Assembly: GCA_045545435.1 (NCBI GenBank)
Contig: JAZQAV010000101.1
Location: 1 to 20,618, forward strand
Reading direction: 5' to 3'
DNA length: 20,618 bases
Origin: UMGS1502 sp045545435
GTDB taxonomy: Bacteria; Actinomycetota; Coriobacteriia; Coriobacteriales; Eggerthellaceae
The notes below the pieces were generated by a model. That model was not told the origin of the DNA, did no database searches, and worked only from the letters and a program-made list of their open reading frames with translations. Both the position numbers and the translations under genes were made by a program. Shown one piece after another: positions 1 through 6,941 of this stretch (positions are counted from its first letter, which is position 1; each line of letters starts with the position of its first letter).

Positions 1-507
1 TACGGCGCCCCCAACCAGTTCTCGCCCACGGGCCTCAAGGTCACCCGCCGCGACAGCTCCCGCGTCGTGGAGTTCGACCCCACCACGCTGGAAATCGTGT
101 GGGAGTGCACCGGTGAGCCTCTGGGCGGCGCCGGCGGATTCAACTTCAACGGCAACTACTTCTACAGCCCGCTCACGTCCGACGCGCAGCGTCTGCCCAA
201 CGGCAACACGCTCATCTGCGAGGGATGCTCCTCCGTTCTGCGCGAGTACACCGCCGACAACGAGCTGGTTTGGGAGTACGTATTCCCCGAGGCTGGCAAG
301 GGCCTGCTGTATCGCTGCTACCGCATTCCTTACGAGTGGGTACCGCAGCTCGAGAAACCCACCGAGGTTGCTATTCCTCGCGCCGACGTTGCACAGTTCC
401 AGGTCGAGGGCGCATTTGCTTCCGACTACGAAACCGCCAAGGTTTCCGTCGAGGGCGCAAACGCCTTCAACACCGTGCTCGCCGAGTGCGTTACCGACCT
501 TGAGTAA
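1..507 (+). CDS. Arylsulfotransferase (ASST), C-terminal part, cut by window edge
   Basis: This is the last 168 codons of an open frame that enters from the left edge and stops with TAA at 505-507; no start codon is in the window. Over this stretch it aligns without gaps to the C-terminal part of the complete ASST at 2819-4246, with about 19 differences in 168 residues by eye. Shared segments include SRVVEFDPTTLEIVWEC, RLPNGNTLICEGC and GLLYRCYRIPYEW, which look like blades of the ASST beta-propeller. Family knowledge: ASSTs transfer a sulfuryl group from an aryl sulfate to a phenolic acceptor. The proposed catalytic histidines lie upstream in the paralogue, outside the visible part, so activity of this copy cannot be judged. 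An internal ATG at 67 is only a methionine-like position within the frame, not a start. An SLC13-type permease follows 244 bases downstream. Confidence 0.85.
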   Translation, partial: YGAPNQFSPTGLKVTRRDSSRVVEFDPTTLEIVWECTGEPLGGAGGFNFNGNYFYSPLTSDAQRLPNGNTLICEGCSSVLREYTADNELVWEYVFPEAGKGLLYRCYRIPYEWVPQLEKPTEVAIPRADVAQFQVEGAFASDYETAKVSVEGANAFNTVLAECVTDLE

Positions 508-552
508 TCTCTCAACGGTTTCACGTTTTGTGAAACTTCCCTTTTAGGGCCT

Positions 553-593
553 TTCCCCAAGCGGTTCGGCATGCAGTCCGGGCCGCTTGGGAA
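553..593 (+). promoter_or_regulatory. Intergenic hairpin between ASST and permease
   Basis: CCCAAGCGG at 556-564 pairs with CCGCTTGGG at 583-591 around an 18-base loop that can itself pair partly. No U-run follows; the 3' side continues GAAGAAAGATGG. It could be a weak terminator, an mRNA-stabilising end for the ASST message or an attenuator before the permease gene. A hairpin of different sequence sits at the same place in the second module (4282-4309). Confidence 0.5.
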
Positions 594-751
594 GAAAGAT
601 GGCTCTGATGACCGCCTATTCTTCACATGGCGATTGCAACGCTTCGCCCCGTTAATCGGAGTGAGTGCTTGCTCGAAATGTAAGAGTTACGTTTCAGAAC
701 AGGCGGTTGGCCGAGCCATTGATATTGTTCGTACGATCGCAAGGAGTTTCC

Positions 752-2245
752 ATGTCTGCTGAGAAAGCTGCGAAGAAGGGTAGCGGATCTTATTACATCC
801 ATATGGCTATTGGCCTTGGTGTTATGATTCTGTTCTTCTTCCTCCCTGCTGTTGACCCCATCACGCCGCTTGGCATGAAGGTCGTCGGCATCTTCCTGAT
901 GATGGTTTACACGTGGTCCACGCTGGACACGTTGTGGCCGTCAATGCTCGGTCTTGTTATGCTCGGCGCAATTGGCGCCGACCCCGCCGGCTTCAACAGC
1001 CTCTGGATGAACGCCATTGGTTACAACGTTTGTATCCTGGTTCTTTTGGCAATGGTTCTGTTCGGTGGCGTTGACACCTACGGATGCACCAACTACATCG
1101 CGAAGTTCTTCCTTACCCGTAAGATCTTCAAGCATCGCCCCTACGTGTTCATGGCTATCTTCTTCGCCGCCTGCGGTGTTCTTTCCGCAACCATCGGCGT
1201 ATTCATTGCCCTGATCCTTATGTGGTCGATCGCTCGCAGCACCCTCGAGGCGCTCCACATTACGCGTGAGGACAAAATTTGGCCGTTCTTCTTCGTTGGT
1301 ATGTTCCTGGTAATTACCCTCATGCAGCCGTTCTTCCCCTTCAAGGGCGCCCCGCTGATCCCGCTGAGCGCATATCAAACCGCAATGGGCGACGGCACGC
1401 ATGTTCCTTACCTGGTACACATGATCACCGACATCGTTATGACCATCCTTGTGATGACCATTTACCTTGTTGGTCTGAAGTTCGTCATCCGTCCCGACGT
1501 TAGCAAGCTGCAGGCTGTTGATCCCGCCAAGATCGGCGAGCTGCTGCCTCTGCCTCCGATGAATCTCATTCAGAAGATCTACCTCATCATGATTCCGGTG
1601 TACGTGTTCTTCCTGCTGGTTCCCGAGTTCATCCCCAAGGGCATGAACCCTGTTTTCGACCTTATCAAGTACATGGGCCCGCTGGGCGTAACCGCTGCGT
1701 TCGTATGCGTCTTCCTCATGGTTCGCATCGAGAACAAGCCGCTGCTTAACTTCAAGGAAGTTGCTTACAAGCAGTTCAACTGGGGCATCTTCTTCATGAT
1801 CGCCGCTGCTGTGTACGCTGCCGGTTTGCTGTCCAAGCCCACCGTTGGCGTTGCTGCATGGCTCCTCAAGGTTCTCAACCCCATCCTTGGCAACCAGCCC
1901 GAGATGGTGTTCGTAGCCCTCATGCTCTTCACCGCTTTGGTCATCACCAACTTCGCCAACAACGCCGCTATGGCAACCGTTCTGGTACCGGTCATCATCG
2001 CCTTCTCGCAGCAGAATGGCTATGACCCCACCCCGATCGTATCTGGCGTCGTTCTGATGGTGTTCGTCGCAATGCTCACGCCCGCCGCTTCTCCGCATGC
2101 AGGCATGATGCATGGCAACAAAGAGATTTACACCACCAAGGAAATTATGATGATCGGCCTTCCGATGTGCTTGATCACGCTCGTGATGTACATCTTCATT
2201 GGCTACCCGCTGATCAAGGCTCTGCTTACGGTCATTACCGCCTAA
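752..2245 (+). CDS. SLC13/DASS-type anion permease (copy 1)
   Basis: A 497-residue polytopic membrane protein with about eleven or twelve hydrophobic segments. The start is ATG 752: it has AAGGAG at 741-746 and gives the same N-terminus (MSAEK) as the paralogue at 4492. Upstream extension to 665 would add a polar, non-conserved tail. The sequence TNFANNAAMA at about residues 399-408 resembles the SNT-like substrate and sodium loop of the DASS (SLC13) family. TPAASPHAGMMHG from about residue 443 occupies the place of the conserved C-terminal DASS region. Family members move sulfate, di- or tricarboxylates, usually with sodium. Pairing with an ASST gene suggests a sulfate ester, sulfate or related aromatic anion, but the substrate is inference. 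The C-terminal half (FKEVAYK...GIFFMIAAAVYAAGLLSKPTVG) is almost identical to copy 2, so the pair arose by duplication. A terminator follows. Confidence 0.8.
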   Translation: MSAEKAAKKGSGSYYIHMAIGLGVMILFFFLPAVDPITPLGMKVVGIFLMMVYTWSTLDTLWPSMLGLVMLGAIGADPAGFNSLWMNAIGYNVCILVLLAMVLFGGVDTYGCTNYIAKFFLTRKIFKHRPYVFMAIFFAACGVLSATIGVFIALILMWSIARSTLEALHITREDKIWPFFFVGMFLVITLMQPFFPFKGAPLIPLSAYQTAMGDGTHVPYLVHMITDIVMTILVMTIYLVGLKFVIRPDVSKLQAVDPAKIGELLPLPPMNLIQKIYLIMIPVYVFFLLVPEFIPKGMNPVFDLIKYMGPLGVTAAFVCVFLMVRIENKPLLNFKEVAYKQFNWGIFFMIAAAVYAAGLLSKPTVGVAAWLLKVLNPILGNQPEMVFVALMLFTALVITNFANNAAMATVLVPVIIAFSQQNGYDPTPIVSGVVLMVFVAMLTPAASPHAGMMHGNKEIYTTKEIMMIGLPMCLITLVMYIFIGYPLIKALLTVITA

Positions 2246-2296
2246 CGGCAAGGTAAGTGCAATTAGCTAAATCCTAATGTGGGTTTAGCAATATAG

Positions 2297-2330
2297 AAGG
2301 ACCGCCCTGGAATTCCGGGGCGGTCCTTTC
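2297..2330 (+). terminator. Rho-independent terminator after permease copy 1
   Basis: AAGGACCGCCC (2297-2307) pairs perfectly with GGGCGGTCCTT (2318-2328) around a 10-base loop containing GGAATTCC. Only a short T stretch (2327-2329) follows. The hairpin lies 52 bases after the permease stop and closes the first module. Confidence 0.8.
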
Positions 2331-2427
2331 CTATGCATGCATCATCTAGTTTTGCGTTGCATCACTTTGCCGTGCGGCGAACTCAACGTTTACCGCTCAT
2401 TACAAAAGCTTCAACCGCCCGAATTCA

Positions 2428-2445
2428 TTCAAATGATTATTTGAA
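2428..2445. promoter_or_regulatory. Palindromic operator candidate upstream of ASST copy 2
   Basis: TTCAAAT at 2428-2434 and ATTTGAA at 2439-2445 form a perfect 7-bp inverted repeat with a 4-base spacer. It sits in AT-rich DNA about 375 bases before the ASST start. The dyad has the size of a dimeric helix-turn-helix operator. The binding protein is unknown. Confidence 0.35.
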
Positions 2446-2818
2446 GATTTTGGCCTCCATTAATGATTCAAAAATGCTCCACTTTTACCAACATGCATTT
2501 TAGTGAGTGGGTTACTGCAACGTAATTGCGCGAATAACCATATAGCAGGAATAAAGTGATATGAGTGATTCTATCGGCTATTCTATTGGGTATTTAAAAA
2601 ATAATCTATCTGATATAAGAATTTGCTATTAATAAAAAAGCACCCCATATAATTGCATCACAACTTAGAACATATATACTTCATAAAGTACACAAATGTG
2701 AAACCTTGGCTGTCTGTGTTCGCATTAGTTATGAGCAAGCAACACTTCTTGAGCAACTTTACGCACAGTGGCATATAGGTTTTAACATTTGAAAATTGTC
2801 CCGAGAGAAAGGAAGCTT

Positions 2819-4246
2819 ATGGGAAGGCCTAACGTACACCCGACAAGCACCACCGTCTACGATCCCGAGAAGGCATGGAGCGGCTACACTGTGTTCTCTG
2901 CCCAGGGTCACGGCATCGTTCTCATCGACATGAACGGCAAGGTCGTTCGTTTCTGGAAAGACATGTACGGATTCCCGCCCAAGATGCTGCCCGGCGGCTA
3001 CATGATCGCCTCCCGCGGCTCACGCAAGGCGGCCTTCGCTTATCAGGATCAGCAAGACCTCACCATGGTCGACTTCGACGGCAACGTCGTGTGGACCTTC
3101 AACAAGAACCAGGAAGTCGTTGACGACGGCGAGCCATACTGGAGCGCCCGTCAGCACCATGACTATCAGGTGTCCGGCAACCCGGTTGGCTACTACGTCC
3201 CCGGCATGGACCCCGACCCCAACTTCGACAAGATGCTCATCCTCACGCACAACGACGTGCGCAAGCCCAAGATCAGCCCGCAGCTTCTGCTGGAAGATAG
3301 GCTCATTGAGATCGACCGCGAGGGCAACGTCACGTGGGAATGGTGCATGCTCGACCACTTCGACGAGTTCGGTTTGGACGAGGTTCAGAAGAACGCCATG
3401 TTCCGCAACCCCAACACCCAGCACTGCGGCCCCGAGGGCCAGGGCGACATCTTCCATGTGAACTGCGCTTCCTACCTGGGCCCCAACAAGTGGTTCGACG
3501 CCGGCGACGAGCGCTTCAAGCCCGACAACATCATCATGGACTCCCGTGAGAACAACACCATGTGGATCATCGACCATGAGACCGGAAACGTCGTCTGGCG
3601 CGTCGGCCCCGACTTCACCGCCACGAAAGAACTCCGCCGCTTCGGCACCATCGTCGGCCCGCATCACACCCACATGATCCCCAAGGGTCTGCCGGGCGAG
3701 GGCAACGTCATGGTCTACGACAACGGCGGCTGGGCCGGTTACGGCGCCCCCAACCAGTTCTCGCCCACGGGCCTGAAGGTCACCCGCCGCGACTCCTCCC
3801 GCGTTGTGGAGTTCGATCCCACCACGCTCGAGATCGTGTGGGAGTGCGACGGTGAGCCCCGCGGCACCGGCGGCGGCTTCAACTTCAACGGCAACTACTT
3901 CTACAGCCCGCTTACCTCCGACGCTCAGCGCCTCCCCAACGGCAACACGCTCATTTGCGAGGGCTGCTCCGCTATCCTGCGCGAGTACACCGCCGACAAC
4001 GAGCTGGTGTGGGAGTACGTATTCCCCGATGTAGGACTTGGCCTGCTGTATCGCTGCTACCGCATTCCTTACGAGTGGGTACCGCAGCTGCCGAAGCCCG
4101 AGGAAGTTGCCATTCCGCGTGCCGACAACACCCAGTTCCAGGTTCCTGGCGCATTCGCGACCGACTACGAGTCGACCATGGTCGAGGTCGAGGGCGCAAA
4201 CGCCTTCAACACCGTGCTCGCTGAGTGCGTAACCGACCTTGAGTAA
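2819..4246 (+). CDS. Arylsulfotransferase (ASST), complete copy
   Basis: A 475-residue beta-propeller-type arylsulfate sulfotransferase. The start is ATG 2819, preceded by GAGAGAAAGGAAG; the frame can be extended to a TTG at 2789, but that codon lacks a ribosome site. ASSTs (Arylsulfotrans families) move a sulfuryl group from an aryl sulfate to a phenol through a sulfo-histidine. Motifs that match the E. coli-type active site by spacing and context are QHHD (H113/H114), FHVN (H213 and N215), SRE (R243) and PHHTHM (H283, best candidate for the sulfated histidine). Repeated WxxD/VVEFD-type blade motifs run through the protein. Unlike characterised periplasmic ASSTs, the N-terminus (MGRPNVHPTSTTVYD) has no hydrophobic signal segment, so a cytoplasmic location is likely unless it is exported otherwise. 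A permease gene follows 245 bases downstream. Codon use is strongly C-ending, as expected for high expression. Assignment to family is firm; substrates are unknown. Confidence 0.87.
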   Translation: MGRPNVHPTSTTVYDPEKAWSGYTVFSAQGHGIVLIDMNGKVVRFWKDMYGFPPKMLPGGYMIASRGSRKAAFAYQDQQDLTMVDFDGNVVWTFNKNQEVVDDGEPYWSARQHHDYQVSGNPVGYYVPGMDPDPNFDKMLILTHNDVRKPKISPQLLLEDRLIEIDREGNVTWEWCMLDHFDEFGLDEVQKNAMFRNPNTQHCGPEGQGDIFHVNCASYLGPNKWFDAGDERFKPDNIIMDSRENNTMWIIDHETGNVVWRVGPDFTATKELRRFGTIVGPHHTHMIPKGLPGEGNVMVYDNGGWAGYGAPNQFSPTGLKVTRRDSSRVVEFDPTTLEIVWECDGEPRGTGGGFNFNGNYFYSPLTSDAQRLPNGNTLICEGCSAILREYTADNELVWEYVFPDVGLGLLYRCYRIPYEWVPQLPKPEEVAIPRADNTQFQVPGAFATDYESTMVEVEGANAFNTVLAECVTDLE

Positions 4247-4281
4247 TACCTCAAGCATCCTCTTCTAACGAGGTTTAACAA

Positions 4282-4309
4282 GGGGAGGGCGCGTATCGTC
4301 GCCCTCCCC
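4282..4309 (+). promoter_or_regulatory. Strong hairpin after ASST copy 2
   Basis: GGGGAGGGCG (4282-4291) pairs perfectly with CGCCCTCCCC (4300-4309) around the 8-base loop CGTATCGT. It begins 36 bases after the ASST stop. No immediate U-run follows; a T6 stretch comes only at about 4332-4337. It may be a leaky terminator or 3'-end stabiliser separating ASST expression from the permease downstream. Confidence 0.55.
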
Positions 4310-4337
4310 ATTCCCAAGCAGTACAACTCAATTTTTT

Positions 4338-4355
4338 GGCTTATCCTCATAAGCC
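4338..4355. promoter_or_regulatory. Perfect inverted repeat upstream of permease copy 2
   Basis: GGCTTAT (4338-4344) and ATAAGCC (4349-4355) flank a 4-base spacer, about 140 bases before the permease start. It could be an operator or, preceded by T6, a part of the termination region of the ASST message. No equivalent was seen in the first module. Confidence 0.35.
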
Positions 4356-4491
4356 GTTTCACTTGTTGTCAAAATGGCCGCATCGAGCACCTTTTTTCAA
4401 CAGGGTAATCCCCTCATTTGGTTTTTGAAAATGTGTACTCGACCAGGCCATACTTGGCATAACTGTTCCGTGAAGCATAAAAGGAGCACCT

Positions 4492-5991
4492 ATGTCTGCT
4501 GAGAAACAAGCCGCTCAAAAGAAAAGCGGTATGTACTATGTGCACTGCGCCATCGGCCTAGGCATCATGATTCTCTTCTTCTTCCTTCCGCCGTTCGACC
4601 CTATTACGCCGCTTGGCATGAAGGTAGTCGGCATCTTCCTGATGATGATCTACTCATGGTCCATGATTGGTACGCTGTGGCCGTCAATCCTTGGCCTGGC
4701 TATGCTCGGCGCCATTGGAGCGAATGGCGACGGCGGTTCCAACGCCGTATGGTTGAACGCCGTTGGTAACTACACCGTAATCCTGGTTCTCTTTGGTATG
4801 GTTCTCTTCGGTGCCGTTGACCACGTCGGACTCACCACCTACATCGCGCGCTTCTTCCTGACGCGCAAGATCTTCACCGGTCGTCCGTTCGTTTTCTTCG
4901 CGATTTTCTTCGCATGCTGTGGTGTTATCTCGGCTCTGCTTTCGCCGATTCTCGGACTGATCCTGTTGTGGCCCATCGCGACGCGCACCATGGACCTCAT
5001 GGGCGTCACCAAAGAGGACAAAGTTTGGCGTTACTTCTTCGTCGGTATGTTCCTGTGCATGACCCTCATGCAGCCGTTCTTCCCGTTCAAGGGTGCGGCT
5101 TTGGTTCCCGTGAGCGCCTTTGAAGCCATGATGGCCAACGCCGGTTCGGCTGAGAAGATCGCGTATCTGCCCTACATGCTCACCGACGTTATCATGACCA
5201 CCCTTGTCATGACCATCTACATCCTTGCTCTCAAGTTCATCATCCGTCCCGATGTCACTAAGATCAAGAGCATCACTCCCGACATGATCGCCCAGCAGTT
5301 CGATCTCCCGCCAATGAACCTCGTGCAGAAGTGCTACCTGTGGATGATTCCCGTTTACCTGTGCGCGCTCATCCTCCCCAGCTTCTTCAAGGGCGTCCCG
5401 TTCTGCGACCTGCTGACCTTCCTCGGGCCTCTGGGCTGCACCGCTTTCTTCGTGGTAGCCTTCCTGCTCATTAAGGTTGACGGCCGCCCGCTGCTCGACT
5501 TCAAGGAAGTCGCCTACAAGTCGTTCGACTGGGGCATCTTCTTCATGATCGCCGCTGCCGTGTACGCCGCCGGCCTGCTCTCCAAGCCCACCGTCGGCTT
5601 CTCCGCCTGGCTCATCCAGACGCTGAACCCCGTCCTTGGCGGCCAGCCCGAGATGGTCTTCGTCTTCCTGATGTTCCTCACGGCTCTCATCATCACCAAC
5701 TTCGCGAACAACGCCGCCATGGCTGTTGTGCTCCTTCCGGTGGCCGTTGGCTTCTCCAACCAGATGGGTATCGACCCGCTGCCCGTTGCCGTCGGCATCA
5801 TCCTGATGGTGTTCGTGGCCATGCTCACCCCCGCCGCGTCCCCGCACGCTGGCATGATGCACGGCAACAAGAACATCTACACCACGCGCGACATCATGAT
5901 GATCGGCCTGCCGATGTGCGGCATCACCCTGCTCGCCTACACCTTCATCGGCTACCCGCTGATCAAGGTCCTGTTCTCCATCATGGGCTAA
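4492..5991 (+). CDS. SLC13/DASS-type anion permease (copy 2)
   Basis: A 499-residue polytopic membrane protein and close paralogue of the permease at 752-2245. Start ATG 4492 is preceded by AAAAGGAG (about 4480-4487). Hydrophobic segments run along the whole length. The DASS-like loop TNFANNAAMA is at about residues 402-411 and TPAASPHAGMMHG starts near 446, the same register plus three residues as copy 1. The C-terminal half is the most conserved between copies. The segment of roughly residues 75-100 and the loop near residues 205-220 differ most, so the two transporters may prefer different substrates. Expected role: sodium- or proton-coupled movement of an inorganic or organic anion, perhaps a sulfated compound used by the preceding ASST. 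That link rests on gene order only. The gene is followed by a long repeat-rich spacer with a terminator at 6216. Confidence 0.8.
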   Translation: MSAEKQAAQKKSGMYYVHCAIGLGIMILFFFLPPFDPITPLGMKVVGIFLMMIYSWSMIGTLWPSILGLAMLGAIGANGDGGSNAVWLNAVGNYTVILVLFGMVLFGAVDHVGLTTYIARFFLTRKIFTGRPFVFFAIFFACCGVISALLSPILGLILLWPIATRTMDLMGVTKEDKVWRYFFVGMFLCMTLMQPFFPFKGAALVPVSAFEAMMANAGSAEKIAYLPYMLTDVIMTTLVMTIYILALKFIIRPDVTKIKSITPDMIAQQFDLPPMNLVQKCYLWMIPVYLCALILPSFFKGVPFCDLLTFLGPLGCTAFFVVAFLLIKVDGRPLLDFKEVAYKSFDWGIFFMIAAAVYAAGLLSKPTVGFSAWLIQTLNPVLGGQPEMVFVFLMFLTALIITNFANNAAMAVVLLPVAVGFSNQMGIDPLPVAVGIILMVFVAMLTPAASPHAGMMHGNKNIYTTRDIMMIGLPMCGITLLAYTFIGYPLIKVLFSIMG

Positions 5992-6021
5992 TAGCTGAGT
6001 GATACAGACAGATTCCTATTT

Positions 6022-6108
6022 GGTAAGTTCTTGCTTACCGATAGAGACCCTTCGATAGGGTAGGCGTGATGTAGCTAACGAGAGATAGCTACCGAGGCAC
6101 CCGCCTCG
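6022..6108. repeat. Cluster of short inverted repeats
   Basis: Three perfect dyads follow one another: GGTAAG/CTTACC (6022-6039), GTAGCTA/TAGCTAC with an 8-base spacer (6071-6092), and CGAGGC/GCCTCG (6093-6108). A weaker ACCC/GGGT pair lies at 6047-6061. They begin about 30 bases after the permease stop. They could fold as a structured 3' end of the permease message or be the remains of repeated elements. Confidence 0.45.
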
Positions 6109-6186
6109 ACAAAGCCACTGTGGTGTGGCTGCCTCGATAAAGCTGCCGCAATGTGATCGCCTCGATAAACCCACCGAGCGCACCCA
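6103..6186. repeat. Three direct repeats with a 28-bp period
   Basis: GCCTCGACAAA at 6103, GCCTCGATAAA at 6131 and GCCTCGATAAA at 6159 start exactly 28 bases apart. The remaining 17 bases of each unit are degenerate. Partly inverted copies flank the set: CGAGGC at 6093 and TTTCGAGG near 6192. The third unit is taken to end near 6186. Three units with short conserved parts are too few and too weak for a CRISPR array. Confidence 0.55.
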
Positions 6187-6215
6187 CCCTATTTCGAGGG
6201 CTCATATGGGAAACC

Positions 6216-6260
6216 GCCCCGTCCTGAAACCGACTTTCGGTTGCCAGGGCGGGGCTTTTT
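6216..6260 (+). terminator. Rho-independent terminator of the second module
   Basis: GCCCCGTCCTG (6216-6226) pairs with CAGGGCGGGGC (6245-6255) with one G-T wobble, extended by AACCGA (6228-6233) with TCGGTT (6237-6242). T5 follows at 6256-6260. It lies 225 bases after the permease stop, so the message would carry a long 3' tail including the hairpins and 28-bp repeats. Confidence 0.85.
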
Positions 6261-6293
6261 GCGTTTTGGCATGGTGAGCTTTGACGTGCTGCC

Positions 6294-6569
6294 GGACGCA
6301 AAACTCCAGTTGTGACCCGAAAGCCGCCTGGTGTCGGACGCAAAACTCCAGTTGTGACCCGAAAAAGGGACGGCACAACCCTTAGTTGTGAAAAGCGTTT
6401 GAGGCGCAACCGTTTGACCAGGGCTTTTTCAAACCGCCTTCGCTTGCTTATCTTGAGAACGGGTCACAACCGTCATTTTGCGTCCAGTGAACATCGCCCA
6501 ATGGGTCACAACCGTCGTTTTGCGTCCGGCGAACGCCTTAAAACGGGTCACAACCGTCATTTTGCGTCC
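6294..6569. repeat. Inverted array of 26-bp repeats spaced 42 bp
   Basis: Two forward copies (6294-6319, 6336-6361) and three reverse copies (6460-6485, 6502-6527, 6544-6569) are present. Each copy is GGACGCAAAA, a 5-base core, then GTTGTGACCCG. The core is CTCCA in the forward copies and TGACG or CGACG in the reverse ones (read in the same orientation). The first base of the middle reverse copy differs. Starts within each half are exactly 42 bases apart, leaving 16-base spacers of unrelated sequence. A degenerate copy (GGACGGCACAAC...AGTTGTGAAAAG) lies at 6368-6395. The inner 100 bases carry no clear further copy. Confidence 0.85.
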
Positions 6570-6691
6570 CAGGCGTTTCAAAGATTCTTGTGGTGGTATC
6601 TTTGCAAGCTGAATAGCTAAGGCTCATCAATAAAAGATGGACATCGTATCGAGAAAAGCTGAAATTGGACCGTAAAAGGCAGATCTAAAGA

Positions 6692-6712
6692 GGTCAAATC
6701 ATCAAATTGACC
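6692..6712. promoter_or_regulatory. Inverted repeat upstream of the dehydrogenase gene
   Basis: GGTCAA (6692-6697) and TTGACC (6707-6712) form a dyad with a 9-base spacer, a geometry seen in operators of dimeric regulators. It lies about 140 bases upstream of the promoter candidate at 6853. The binding protein is unknown. Confidence 0.3.
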
Positions 6713-6852
6713 CCAAATTCGGATGATATTCAGACACAATTTAAAGTCTGTACGGAATTGAAAAAATGCAGGTAACAGGCTTGTTAATGGCTAAGATATT
6801 ACCTTGCCGAAACAATGTTGAAAAAAACTGGTATTGAATTCTCAAAATTGAC

Positions 6853-6882
6853 TTGAAAAACGATAAACATATTGGCTATATC
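6853..6882 (+). promoter_or_regulatory. Promoter candidate for the dehydrogenase gene
   Basis: TTGAAA (6853-6858) and TATATC (6877-6882) are separated by 18 bases in AT-rich DNA. Transcription would start near 6890, leaving an 87-base leader that contains the hairpin at 6923-6941. Confidence 0.4.
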
Positions 6883-6922
6883 ATAATTTTAAGCAAACAA
6901 TATTATCTGATTTATGCAAGAA

Positions 6923-6941
6923 CGGACCAATCGCTGGTCCG
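6923..6941. promoter_or_regulatory. Hairpin in the leader of the dehydrogenase gene
   Basis: CGGACCA (6923-6929) and TGGTCCG (6935-6941) are a perfect 7-bp dyad around ATCGC. It lies 35 bases before the start codon and leaves the AGGAGG site free. It may be an operator or a leader stem. Confidence 0.4.

Larger units (their letters stand above)
2246..2818 (+). other. Intergenic spacer between the two modules
   Basis: This gene-free stretch carries a terminator at 2297-2330, then about 480 bases of AT-rich DNA. It contains a perfect palindrome at 2428-2445 and ends with the ribosome binding site of the second ASST. No open frame with a believable ribosome site was found. The promoter of the second module probably lies within about 2640-2760, but I could not single out a convincing -35/-10 pair. 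Confidence 0.6.

Noticed and set aside
665..751. Upstream extension of permease copy 1 to a start at 665
   Set aside because: The ATG at 752 has an AAGGAG site and gives the same N-terminus as the paralogue, while the extension has no counterpart in copy 2.
941..2251. Long minus-strand open frame opposite permease copy 1
   Set aside because: It mirrors the codon bias of the permease gene, has no ribosome site and yields a His/Asn/Glu-rich sequence without family features. Similar long antisense frames opposite the ASST, permease 2, dnaK and clpB genes were left out for the same reason.
6103..6569. Possible CRISPR arrays in the 28-bp and 42-bp repeats
   Set aside because: The 28-bp units share only about 11 bases; the 42-bp set has 16-base spacers and changes orientation in the middle. 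No cas gene is present. Neither fits a CRISPR array.
6312..6620. 102-codon plus-strand frame, and an opposing minus-strand frame, across the 42-bp repeats
   Set aside because: The 14-residue periodicity appears on both strands because the repeat period is a multiple of three. There is no ribosome site, and the frame runs through oppositely oriented repeats.
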